This document shows, one piece after another, positions 8,528 through 14,427 of a stretch of DNA of 27,211 bases. The translations under genes were made by a program, and so were the position numbers. Position 1 is the stretch's first letter. Every line of letters starts with the position of its first letter. Source of the stretch: a virus. Under the pieces are notes generated by a model. That model was not told the origin of the DNA, searched no databases, and saw only the letters and a list, made by a program, of their open reading frames with translations. Where the stretch lies: positions 1 through 27,211 of the IMG/VR virus record IMGVR_UViG_3300006802_000437; one strand, given 5' to 3'.

Positions 8528-8537
8528 TACTGCGTGA

Positions 8538-8789
8538 TTACTGTTGTAGTTGCTGTATTAGACTACTGAATTTGTCTAATATCTTTTGTTTAAACTCGTC
8601 AACTACTTCATTACCTTGATTTTCTAATATGTGTTTCTCTACTTCGCCTTGTAGTAATTGAAACATTATTTCATAGTTGAGTTGTTTCTTGCCATTGACC
8701 TCAATGTGCATATCGGACATTGCAGTCGGTTGATTATCATTAACACGTTCTGCTAATGTTTTAGCAATAGTGATTAAACTATTTGTCAT
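8538..8789 (-). CDS. Hypothetical protein (83 aa)
   Basis: A small soluble protein starting MTNSLITIAKTLAERV. It has no recognisable catalytic motif. Residues 40-83 are predicted helical and rich in Gln/Glu/Lys, ending SSLIQQLQQ, which suggests a coiled-coil or dimerising tail. The ATG at 8789 lies inside the end of the 108-aa gene and has AGGAG at the right spacing, so the two genes are probably translationally coupled and share the promoter at 9140-9168. It is the last gene of the island before the hairpin at 8504-8527. Function unknown. Confidence 0.7.
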   Translation of the reverse strand: MTNSLITIAKTLAERVNDNQPTAMSDMHIEVNGKKQLNYEIMFQLLQGEVEKHILENQGNEVVDEFKQKILDKFSSLIQQLQQ

Positions 8790-9105
8790 TGTTCTCTCCT
8801 ATCGCTTTATATTCACAATACTCCATCTCGGTTGTGAATTGATTGTATAAATCATTATGAGCAATCTTAAAGTTTGCTGTTTCAAACTTTCGTCTCTTAC
8901 GATTTATTTTCTGCAAACCAAAGCTATTGCCATTCTCATCTTGAACAATAATTAGGTTTTGTTTTGTTCTATCAAAGCAATCAACTATGTTTTGTTTCAT
9001 AGTGTCTAACTCTTTAGCAAGTCTGTTAGACTTTAGCTTTAATTGAACGTATGCAAGAATTACTTTTTTTTCATCTTGCTTTAGTTTTCTTATCGCATTT
9101 GTCAT
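8779..9105 (-). CDS. Hypothetical charged protein (108 aa)
   Basis: A 108-aa protein, strongly basic in its first half (MTNAIRKLKQDEKK, then LKLKSNRLAKELDTMKQNI, predicted helical). In the middle is a short beta-like part, LIIVQDENGNSFGLQKI, followed by NRKRRKFETANF. A helix-strand layout with many Arg/Lys could bind nucleic acid, but no known family is recognised. The ATG is preceded by AAAAAAGGAG, a strong ribosome-binding site, and by a candidate promoter at 9140-9168. The end overlaps the next start by 11 bases. Confidence 0.7.
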   Translation of the reverse strand: MTNAIRKLKQDEKKVILAYVQLKLKSNRLAKELDTMKQNIVDCFDRTKQNLIIVQDENGNSFGLQKINRKRRKFETANFKIAHNDLYNQFTTEMEYCEYKAIGENNDK

Positions 9106-9139
9106 TTATTACTCCTTTTTTTAGTTTTGACTTGAACAA

Positions 9140-9168
9140 CTTATCAAATCCCATGAGTAATACAACAA
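9140..9168 (-). promoter_or_regulatory. Sigma70-like promoter TTGTTG-N17-GATAAG
   Basis: On the minus strand, TTGTTG (9163-9168) is followed 17 bases later by GATAAG (9140-9145), with TGGGATTT just before the -10. It lies 35 bases upstream of the 108-aa gene's ATG. The same string TGGGATTTGATAAG and the AATTGTTG box recur upstream of the 203-aa gene (10020-10049), which supports function. Confidence 0.6.
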
Positions 9169-9211
9169 TTAAATTGCCTACTAACATATTTATTTTACTT
9201 GCTAATTATAA

Positions 9212-9385
9212 TCATTCTAAAGTATTTAAATGTCTATCAACTGTTTCTGCAACCTCGTTGGGAAGTACCACCAAGTTCTCGGTTGTGCCGTCCTCGTATT
9301 CAATATTAATACACCACGAGATTATTTTAGGACGAGGCGAGGGCGAGGCTTTAGCCTCGCCAATCATATTAGATAAATCTAACAT
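9212..9385 (-). CDS. Small hypothetical protein (57 aa)
   Basis: Starts MLDLSNMIGEAKAS and ends NEVAETVDRHLNTLE. A strand-like WCINIEYEDGTTENLVVLP segment in the middle suggests a compact alpha/beta fold. I prefer the ATG at 9385 because it overlaps the stop of the 203-aa gene (ATGTTAG). An ATG at 9403 would extend it by six residues. Residues about 9-16 are encoded by a perfect GC-rich hairpin (9342-9361). Function unknown. Confidence 0.55.
   Translation of the reverse strand: MLDLSNMIGEAKASPSPRPKIISWCINIEYEDGTTENLVVLPNEVAETVDRHLNTLE
9342..9361. repeat. Perfect GC-rich hairpin inside a coding region
   Basis: GGCGAGGC pairs with GCCTCGCC over a TTTA loop. It sits in the first third of the 57-aa gene and next to GACGAGGCGAG, a partial repeat of the same unit. 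No T-tract follows on either strand. It could attenuate transcription or be a remnant of a small inserted repeat. Confidence 0.6.
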
Positions 9386-9990
9386 ATCTGAAAGCCACCA
9401 CACTCGTTAAGAAATCTTATAAACCTCTTAACATTATCTTCGCTAAATGGGTAGCTATCGTCCCAAGTTCTAGTCTTGTAAAGTGCGTCCCACTTCGTTT
9501 TAACTTCGGCAGGGTAGTCTATCGGTGCAGTGTCCTTATCCACTCCTGCGTCTGCAACGAGCTTATCCATTTCGTCTTGTACTTTCTTATTCCATTGTTC
9601 CGACACACGAGCTTTATCTTTATTTTCTTTTTCTCTCTGCAAACATTCGCCACTTGATACTGCTAACTGCAATTCATCACGTATCTCTAGTGCCTCTTGT
9701 TCACTCCATTCCATACCACTGTTGTCCTGCAATGCGTCTGCGTGTTGTTCAGTGAACCATTCTTTGTTATTTATCTTATCGTGTATTAACGAGGCGAGTG
9801 GTCTCCACCACCACACATTTGCTCGGTAATATATTCCTGCATTTATTTCTTCGTACTTTTCCTTTTGTTCAAAGTAATCCTCTACCTCTTTCTTTGTTGG
9901 TTGAGGTTGTTTATTAGTGAACATATTAGTTGGTCTTTTAGGTTCTTCCCCAATTATCTTTGGGTTCATGCCATACACGTCCATTCCCAT
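9379..9990 (-). CDS. Conserved MGMDVYG/VWWWRPL phage protein (203 aa)
   Basis: The start MGMDVYGMNP, the motif AGIYYRANVWWWRPLASLI (about residues 52-69) and the C-terminal VKRFIRFLNECGGFQIC are hallmarks of a conserved hypothetical family I recall from phage and bacterial genomes (MGMDVYG, YFRNNVWWWRPL, FLRxCGGFxIC). Its biochemical function is not established. A charged, Glu/Lys-rich linker (about 95-165) separates the conserved ends and may be an insertion relative to shorter relatives. The ATG has AAAGGAG upstream, and a candidate promoter lies at 10020-10049. The protein is tryptophan-rich and soluble, with no membrane helix. Confidence 0.8.
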   Translation of the reverse strand: MGMDVYGMNPKIIGEEPKRPTNMFTNKQPQPTKKEVEDYFEQKEKYEEINAGIYYRANVWWWRPLASLIHDKINNKEWFTEQHADALQDNSGMEWSEQEALEIRDELQLAVSSGECLQREKENKDKARVSEQWNKKVQDEMDKLVADAGVDKDTAPIDYPAEVKTKWDALYKTRTWDDSYPFSEDNVKRFIRFLNECGGFQIC

Positions 9991-10019
9991 ATTTTCTCCT
10001 TTGTTAAAGTTTTACTTCT

Positions 10020-10049
10020 CTTATCAAATCCCACTACATAGTGCAACAA
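10020..10049 (-). promoter_or_regulatory. Sigma70-like promoter TTGTTG-N18-GATAAG
   Basis: On the minus strand TTGTTG (10044-10049) and GATAAG (10020-10025) are 18 bases apart, with TGGGATTT before the -10, 30 bases upstream of the 203-aa gene. Upstream lies a palindrome TTTAGAAT-A-ATTCTAAA (10056-10072). ATTCTAAAGTA occurs (plus strand) at 10065-10075 and again at 9214-9224 near the sister promoter. Confidence 0.6.
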
Positions 10050-10165
10050 TTATCTTTTAGAATTATTCTAAAGTAGAAATCCACATCTCTTACCACCAGC
10101 AGTGCCGTAGCTAGGTTTCTTTCCAGCAGGTCACGCACCAGCTTCTTAGAGAAACGAGACGACAT
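10034..10165 (-). CDS. Possible small basic protein (43 aa)
   Basis: An ATG at 10165 overlaps the stop of the membrane peptide upstream (TGATG) and opens a 43-codon frame starting MSSRFSKKLVRDLLERN and ending DNCCTM. A longer frame from 10249 exists but would run through the membrane-peptide gene in another frame. The N-terminus is basic and helical; the later part (ALLVVRDVDFYFRIIL) is strand-like. Its 3' end reaches into the next promoter. No family recognised; junction overlap is the main support. Confidence 0.35.
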   Translation of the reverse strand: MSSRFSKKLVRDLLERNLATALLVVRDVDFYFRIILKDNCCTM

Positions 10166-10269
10166 CAAATGATTCCTGCTAACGAGAGAACAGCCAGTCC
10201 TGTTACCACCAGCGTCCCTGATGGCCACATCAGTAAAGCAAATACCCACGCACCGACTATGAGCGACAC
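10165..10269 (-). CDS. Small membrane peptide (34 aa, GTG start)
   Basis: From a GTG at 10269 (overlapping the end of the 121-aa gene) the frame reads MSLIVGAWVFALLMWPSG then TLVVTGLAVLSLAGII and stops. Nearly every residue is hydrophobic, giving one or two short transmembrane segments split by WPSG. A GGAG lies about 10 bases upstream of the GTG. Phages often hide such peptides (accessory holins, superinfection or host-membrane modulators), but its role is unknown. It is too short for routine gene callers. Confidence 0.5.
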   Translation of the reverse strand: MSLIVGAWVFALLMWPSGTLVVTGLAVLSLAGII

Positions 10270-10622
10270 GAGCTCTGCTCCTGCTGCACCAGCTCCTGGG
10301 CAGTCACCTCAAGGGCCCACCAAACTAAATCATTCGTGAGCTGACGTAACGAGCCTGGATCTTTCGAGGTATGACTGAGCATGTCTCCAGTGTTCAGGCC
10401 GGCATCATCCGCGTGATCCCGTAGCAGCTGCCAGATCTCACCTTCATGTTGATCATGAAAGGCTTCAGTCTCTGAGTAATACGTAACACCGGCAACGCCT
10501 CCGCTGCAGCCGTGTTTAGCAATGTCTTCTATGAGGCCGATGTCCTGTGCTTGGTATTCTTTTAGACATTCCTTCAGGGATGGCATCAGCCACCAACTTT
10601 TCATTTCTTGTGCTTCGATCAT
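10257..10622 (-). CDS. Conserved phage hypothetical protein (121 aa)
   Basis: I start the gene at the ATG at 10622 (MIEAQEMKSWWLMPSLKEC), preceded by AAAAGGAGATACACA. A longer frame from 10652 would begin inside the -10 box of its own promoter. The centre reads DIAKHGCSGGVAGVTYYSE and AFHDQHEGEIWQLL, a pattern I recall from phage proteins (HGC..G..G..YY.ET..F...HE.EIW) of unknown function, possibly the DUF7222 type. It uses more G/C-rich codons than the replication genes. The last codons overlap the membrane-peptide start. Confidence 0.75.
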   Translation of the reverse strand: MIEAQEMKSWWLMPSLKECLKEYQAQDIGLIEDIAKHGCSGGVAGVTYYSETEAFHDQHEGEIWQLLRDHADDAGLNTGDMLSHTSKDPGSLRQLTNDLVWWALEVTAQELVQQEQSSCRS

Positions 10623-10649
10623 TGTGTATCTCCTTTTATGTTTGTGGTA

Positions 10650-10678
10650 CACATAAGACCAGATGGGATAGATGTCAA
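10650..10678 (-). promoter_or_regulatory. Promoter TTGACA-N17-TATGTG with TATCCCA box
   Basis: On the minus strand a consensus -35 TTGACA (10673-10678) is followed after 17 bases by TATGTG (10650-10655), 28 bases upstream of the 121-aa gene's ATG. The spacer begins TCTATCCCA. The sister promoter at 10944-10972 shares GCTTGACA, two variable bases, then TATCCCA. The -35 box includes the stop codon of the 83-aa gene upstream. Confidence 0.7.
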
Positions 10679-10926
10679 GCTTTTATTTTTTTTAATTTCT
10701 CTTCTATCTGTAGCAGCAGGTCAGCTGAGTCTGCACGCAGGTTAGCCTCTTTCTTTTCGTAATCAGGTTTGGGTTCTTCGACATTGTCTACGAGCCAATT
10801 CGTAATGAATTGTACCAGCGTGGTGAGCTGAAGGTTCTGCTTCTGCAGCCCCCGTAGTCTAGTTTCGTAGGTACGAGCTTTGTTCTGATCCTGAACGAGA
10901 CGTATAGCTTCATTTATTTCAGTCAT
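10675..10926 (-). CDS. Small coiled-coil protein (83 aa)
   Basis: Starts at the ATG at 10926 (MTEINEAIRLVQDQNKART) with AAAAGGAG upstream; the TTG-initiated longer frame from 10947 would overlap the promoter's -10. The whole protein is charged and heptad-like: LRGLQKQNLQLTTLVQFI and SADLLLQIEEKLKKIKA suggest two coiled-coil helices. No catalytic motif. It is a single-gene unit driven by the strong promoter at 10944-10972 and its stop lies within the next promoter's -35. Function unknown. Confidence 0.7.
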   Translation of the reverse strand: MTEINEAIRLVQDQNKARTYETRLRGLQKQNLQLTTLVQFITNWLVDNVEEPKPDYEKKEANLRADSADLLLQIEEKLKKIKA

Positions 10927-10943
10927 TGTTTCTCCTTTTCCCA

Positions 10944-10972
10944 ACAATACGACATCGTGGGATATCTGTCAA
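10944..10972 (-). promoter_or_regulatory. Strong sigma70 promoter TTGACA-N17-TATTGT
   Basis: On the minus strand TTGACA (10967-10972), 17 bases, then TATTGT (10944-10949), 18 bases upstream of the 83-aa gene's ATG. It is one of the two promoters in the window with a consensus -35. The spacer starts GATATCCCA, matching the TATCCCA box in the promoter at 10650-10678. Confidence 0.75.
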
Positions 10973-11035
10973 GCCTCAAATCCTGAGCTCTGCCTGACGT
11001 CCCCTGCTGGTACTAACTAAATAGGGAAAAAAGAA

Positions 11036-11257
11036 CCAGCAACGAGAACGAGAACGAGAGCTTCCTGCTGATCCAGCACGGCTGGTGCTGCAGGGGGCTC
11101 TTTCCGGTGTTCATTGTAAACAAGAAACGAGGAATTGCAACGAGAAACGACACGAGCTTCACGGAGAACGCTGCTGGGCAGGTGCTAAGAGCTCTGCCTG
11201 GATAGCGGGCCATTGTCCTGTAAGCGAGAAACGAGAACGAGGCTTCAGTAAACGAGG
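11036..11257. repeat. Degenerate AACGAGA-rich repeats
   Basis: The plus strand carries runs of AACGAGA: three tandem units at 11040-11059, others near 11121-11131, 11139-11156 and 11224-11241, plus AAACGAGG at 11250-11257. Three of the clusters are followed by GAG(G)CTTC (cttc at 11061, 11157 and 11243). The segment is richer in G/C and in CTG/CAG than its surroundings. It fills the 211-bp gap at 10948-11158 and also forms the last part of the nuclease gene. Related AACGAGA strings occur at 10149-10160 and 10180-10187. Confidence 0.65.
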
Positions 11258-11560
11258 ATCCGTGAAAACGGACACTGGTTCATACAGTTTGAGGACTCCC
11301 TCCGAGAGGGCCTCAACCAAGATAAATACTTTTCCACCCGCCTTGATATATTTATTGATCCAAACAATTTGCCACTTATTAAGCTTAGGATAACTGACAT
11401 AATCTGATTTTAATTCTATCCAAAATACACTGGTATTAGATACTGCGTGTACATCAGGAATACCATTGATTGTGCTAGATTCTATGCGAGTAAAAAAGAT
11501 TTCTGGGCAACCTTTTTTTAGTTTTTGCCACAACAAACTCTCACGATTTTTAGCTGCCAT
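11159..11560 (-). CDS. VRR-NUC-like PD-(D/E)XK nuclease (133 aa)
   Basis: A small nuclease of the VRR-NUC/Holliday-resolvase-like type. Visible motifs are RES.LW near the start (E7), GIPDVHAV (residues about 33-40, the PD aspartate), FWIELKS (about 46-52, the E-x-K pair) and KLNKWQIVWINKYIKAGGKVFIL. Phage relatives cut branched or stacked DNA. The core ends near YEPVSVFTDP (residue about 102). The remaining 30 residues (SRFSLTGQ, AIQAELLAPAQQ) are encoded by the AACGAGA repeat segment and do not look like part of the fold. The ATG lies just after the oxygenase stop, so it is the last gene of the halogenase operon. Confidence 0.75.
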   Translation of the reverse strand: MAAKNRESLLWQKLKKGCPEIFFTRIESSTINGIPDVHAVSNTSVFWIELKSDYVSYPKLNKWQIVWINKYIKAGGKVFILVEALSEGVLKLYEPVSVFTDPRLLKPRSRFSLTGQWPAIQAELLAPAQQRSP

Positions 11561-11561
11561 A

Positions 11562-12080
11562 TCAAGTCAAGACTATGTTAATATTTGTTCTAAATGGCAT
11601 ATCTGTTTGAGTCACAGGTCTATGCTTTACAGTGCCATCAAATAAGATCAAGCTGTTCTCAACTGACTCTACCCGTTCACCAGCAGGAGAGTATTCTAAA
11701 TACCCATTACAAGTATTTAATTGATAGATTGCAACGAGATGAGAGTAGTCTTCATCAGTGTGATAATCAAACTTAATTGGTTCCTTATCTCTGTAATAGT
11801 TATTAATCCAAATTCTTTTGTATGTATTAAAATTTAATTTACCCAACAAAGGCATCATAATTTCATGAAAGAATGGTGAATAGAATCTTTGTGGATGTTC
11901 AGTAAATAAATAATGCTGTTGTTTCCAAACCTGACTTGCTTCTATCTTGTCATCATTAACAATTTTATTATCATTACCAAGCTCAAGGGATTCATTAAAC
12001 CAAGGAAAGTCTCGGTGATACACCATTGTACATATACGCTTATGATCTTCTTTGCTTAGAAAGTTTTTATATAACTTCAT
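11562..12080 (-). CDS. 2OG-Fe(II) oxygenase, HxD type (172 aa)
   Basis: Predicted 2-oxoglutarate and Fe(II)-dependent dioxygenase. The iron ligands are visible as FDYHTDEDYSH (H107, D109) and VKHRPV (H153); R164 in MPFRTNINIV is placed to bind 2-oxoglutarate. Between them LVAIYQLNTCNGYLEYSPAGE and ENSLILFDG form the usual jelly-roll strands. Substrate cannot be told: candidates are peptidyl residues, free amino acids or a small molecule. Its start overlaps the stop of the 96-aa companion as ATGA, and the nuclease follows within two bases, so it is translated with the halogenase operon. Confidence 0.88.
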   Translation of the reverse strand: MKLYKNFLSKEDHKRICTMVYHRDFPWFNESLELGNDNKIVNDDKIEASQVWKQQHYLFTEHPQRFYSPFFHEIMMPLLGKLNFNTYKRIWINNYYRDKEPIKFDYHTDEDYSHLVAIYQLNTCNGYLEYSPAGERVESVENSLILFDGTVKHRPVTQTDMPFRTNINIVLT

Positions 12081-12367
12081 AGTTTAGTTATCTTTACAAT
12101 AACTGTATTAGGAATGATAGTAGTATTTCCTATAGATTCTATCTCTCCCTTATCATCTGTGGAACAGTCTGCAAACAGTCTAGTAATACCTTTAGACTGA
12201 CTAAATAAATGTCCTTTAGAAGTACAAGTAGCTAGTCTAGCTTTTTTGAGATCTTCAATAGTTAACCAACTCGCATCACTCACGATGTCCAACCAGTCTA
12301 CAGCTACCATAGGAAATTTATCTTTCCAATGTTTGGCTCGTTTTTTAATTACTATTTTTTTATTCAT
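12077..12367 (-). CDS. Conserved small protein between halogenase and oxygenase (96 aa)
   Basis: Begins with a basic stretch (MNKKIVIKKRAKHWKDKF) followed by VDWLDIVSDASWLTIEDLKKARLA, then CTSKGHLFSQ and KGITRLFADCS, and ends NTTIIPNTVIVKITKL. I recall short phage proteins with a DW.DI.SD.SW, CTSKGHL.SQ.KG..R pattern, of unknown function, also outside halogenase loci, so a dedicated halogenase partner is not certain. It overlaps the halogenase stop by 8 bases and the oxygenase start by 4, so its dosage is tied to both. Confidence 0.8.
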   Translation of the reverse strand: MNKKIVIKKRAKHWKDKFPMVAVDWLDIVSDASWLTIEDLKKARLATCTSKGHLFSQSKGITRLFADCSTDDKGEIESIGNTTIIPNTVIVKITKL

Positions 12368-13811
12368 CTACTACTCTTTCTCCTTTCATAACTTGTTGAA
12401 GCCATTTATCATGATAAATATACTCCACAGCAAACTGCTGATCTACCTCATGGTTTTTTTCGAAAAATAGCTGTTTTTTGATAGCCTCAGGTAAAGCTTC
12501 ATAGTGTGATTTGACCATATCTTGATCTAACAAACCCATTCCATACATTACGATTGCATAATGTTGATCTCTCCATAATGCATAATGGCCATCATCAAAA
12601 TCATCTTTAGTTAATAATCTGCTTTTAACTATTTCTAGTTTAGCAGCAAGACTATCTGGTATATCCATACTAGCCTTATCTCTCCAAAACTTAGTGTCTG
12701 TTCTTTTAGTTCTGTAGTGTAATATTAAAAAGTCTCTGATGTTCTCAACCAACTTAATAAATTGTTTATTGTATCTATTAATAACAACCTGATCATAATT
12801 AATTAAATTTGTAGCTAACATAAATGATTGTTGTACTGATGTTGCAATAGAAGAAGCTTCTAATGGTTCAAAAAAACTACCCGTTAAACCAATAGCAAAA
12901 CAATTACCTTTCCAGGTCTCTTCTAAATAACCAGCTGTAAATCTTATAGTCCTAATATTATCTTTAGCTGCAAGCTCAACATTATTTATTTCTTCCATAG
13001 CCTCATCCTCTGACAAATAGTTAGAATCAAATATGTATCCATTACCTTGTTTGTCTTGTAGAGGTACTTTAAATTTCCAACCTGCTGACAGTGCATGAGC
13101 TTCAGTCCATAGATCAGGTACTTCATCCTTATAGGTACGATATGTAATAGCTGTATTTAATGATAACCAAGGATCTACACCAATCCACTTAGCATTTAAT
13201 TTAGACATTAATAATTTTTTAAAACCTGTAGCATCAATCCAGAAATTAGAATGATATATGACTTTACCTTTTACTGAATGTATTCCATGCTCTCCTGTAT
13301 GTACTTCTGTAATCTCATCATCAATAACATTAACACCACGTTCTTCACTTTTCTTTTTTAAGAATGTATTTAATTTAAGATTATCAAAATGAAATTGGTT
13401 AACTGGTTTTCTAACTTCACCATTTAATTGTTTAGCTAAATGTTCTACAGGGCCAATATGTATACCAGAATAATTATTATAAAATTTATATAATAATTTA
13501 ATTTTGGTATTGAAATAATCTTTCATAATAGAATTATCTACTGAATGAATATAATCTTTATGACCCCAATTTTTGTAATAAATAGATGTCTTTAATGTAA
13601 CTCCACATTCTCTAATAATTTCATCTGCTGTAATACCAACAGTTTTAATAAAAGTATCCCAATGAGGTGTACTACCTTCTCCTACTCCAATAATACCAAT
13701 CTTATCAGATTTAATTAAATTAATATTTAGATGAGGATATTTTGTTTTTAAAACTAATGCAGCTACATAACCTGCAGTACCACCACCAACAATACAAAGA
13801 TCACTTTTCAT
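12360..13811 (-). CDS. Flavin-dependent tryptophan-halogenase family protein (483 aa)
   Basis: An FADH2-dependent halogenase of the PrnA/RebH family (Trp_halogenase). Seen: FAD-binding IVGGGTAGYVAA (7-18), GVGEGSTPH (42-50), the candidate catalytic lysine K74 in TLKTSIYYKNW, the halogenase motif as GWKFKVP (244-250, a WxFxVP variant of WxWxIP), IDATGF (192-197), and GSFFEPLEASS (311-321) with the active-site glutamate. Thus it looks catalytically intact. These enzymes oxidise halide to a hypohalous acid that reacts via the lysine. A cyanophage member (VirX1) halogenates varied substrates, so the substrate need not be free tryptophan. No flavin reductase is encoded nearby, so it would use a host reductase. 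It overlaps the 35-aa frame upstream and the 96-aa gene downstream. Confidence 0.92.
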   Translation of the reverse strand: MKSDLCIVGGGTAGYVAALVLKTKYPHLNINLIKSDKIGIIGVGEGSTPHWDTFIKTVGITADEIIRECGVTLKTSIYYKNWGHKDYIHSVDNSIMKDYFNTKIKLLYKFYNNYSGIHIGPVEHLAKQLNGEVRKPVNQFHFDNLKLNTFLKKKSEERGVNVIDDEITEVHTGEHGIHSVKGKVIYHSNFWIDATGFKKLLMSKLNAKWIGVDPWLSLNTAITYRTYKDEVPDLWTEAHALSAGWKFKVPLQDKQGNGYIFDSNYLSEDEAMEEINNVELAAKDNIRTIRFTAGYLEETWKGNCFAIGLTGSFFEPLEASSIATSVQQSFMLATNLINYDQVVINRYNKQFIKLVENIRDFLILHYRTKRTDTKFWRDKASMDIPDSLAAKLEIVKSRLLTKDDFDDGHYALWRDQHYAIVMYGMGLLDQDMVKSHYEALPEAIKKQLFFEKNHEVDQQFAVEYIYHDKWLQQVMKGERVVDE

Positions 13812-13908
13812 CGACTTTTACATTAATTACGCCTAGTGATGTCATCAAGTGACTGTTGTGTCTTTTATTAAATATTTTAATAAACTCAGACCAACTAGCC
13901 CTGTTCAA
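13801..13908 (-). CDS. Possible short protein linking TerS and halogenase (35 aa, TTG start)
   Basis: After the TerS stop an overlapping frame reads NRASWSEFIKIFNKRHNSHL and ends NVKVDEK. A TTG at 13908 with AAGAG just upstream, or a frame extending back inside terS to an ATG, could start it. Its stop overlaps the halogenase ATG by 11 bases, so it could couple TerS translation to the halogenase. Composition looks protein-like (aromatic and charged residues evenly spread), but no family is known. An alternative is a frameshifted extension of TerS. Confidence 0.4.
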   Translation of the reverse strand: MNRASWSEFIKIFNKRHNSHLMTSLGVINVKVDEK

Positions 13909-14419
13909 TCTCTTTTGTGTCTTCAATAACTTCGATGGTTTTTGCATTGTATCCATCGATTTTATTTGAAAGCTCTTTGAGTTTTTTTTCAAGCTCTTCA
14001 CGTGACATACCCTCCAGACCAGTTACTTTTACTTCTCTCCTATCTACATACTGACCTGCTAATTGTCCAGATCTGTATTCAGCATTAATAGCAGCAGCAT
14101 ATTGTTTATCAGCTTCTGCATTTAAAGCAATTCGTTCTAATCTTTTATATCGTCTTAGGTTATCACCTTCATACTTCGCACATTCTTCCTTATAAATTTT
14201 ATCTAAATATTTAACAACGTGAGGGTTCAATTTTCTATTTGTTAATCTACTAGCTATAACTGAATAATCATTCGAATTCTTACATTCATATCCCGCTTCT
14301 TTTAAAGCATCAGCTTTTGTGATATTGCCCCAATTTTTAACATAGATATCCACAAACTTCTTTTGCTTTAGAGTCAAGTCATCTTCTGTTCTCAGTTCTT
14401 TCTTTTTCAATCCTGGCAT
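13895..14419 (-). CDS. terS: Terminase small subunit (174 aa)
   Basis: The DNA-recognition subunit of the packaging motor. The N-terminal region LTLKQKKFVDIYVKNWGN followed by KADALKEAGY is the typical TerS helix-turn-helix opening (Terminase_2 type: KQ.KFV..Y...GN.T.AA..AGY), here residues about 16-44. The middle (RRYKRLERIALNAEADKQYAAAINAEYRSGQLAGQY) matches the oligomerising helices and the DRREV end seen in the family. The C-terminal 40 residues are charged and probably disordered. It binds a packaging start site, and the repeat array just upstream (14508-14610) is a candidate. Unusually it is not adjacent to terL. Confidence 0.85.
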   Translation of the reverse strand: MPGLKKKELRTEDDLTLKQKKFVDIYVKNWGNITKADALKEAGYECKNSNDYSVIASRLTNRKLNPHVVKYLDKIYKEECAKYEGDNLRRYKRLERIALNAEADKQYAAAINAEYRSGQLAGQYVDRREVKVTGLEGMSREELEKKLKELSNKIDGYNAKTIEVIEDTKEIEQG

Positions 14420-14427
14420 ATTTTCTA

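Larger units (their letters stand above)
8258..8537. other. 280-bp non-coding leader upstream of TerL
   Basis: No open reading frame of interest is visible on either strand. On the transcribed (minus) strand it holds, in order, a perfect hairpin (8504-8527), a second G/C-rich cluster (CCCC near 8374 and GGGG near 8391 on the plus strand), an AT-rich part, a small CAAAG-GGGGT-CTTTG hairpin followed by eight T (about 8294-8313), and the CCCCCGGGGG palindrome just before the TerL start. It probably carries a terminator for the small-gene island and the TerL control region. No convincing -35/-10 pair was found. Confidence 0.6.

Noticed and set aside
11013-11213. Minus-strand 66-aa hydrophobic frame starting MARYPGRALS
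   Set aside because: Overlaps the end of the nuclease gene in another frame and its hydrophobic runs come from the AACGAGA repeats; no ribosome-binding site seen.
11085-11393. Plus-strand 102-aa frame
   Set aside because: Antisense to the nuclease and repeat segment with repeat-derived composition.
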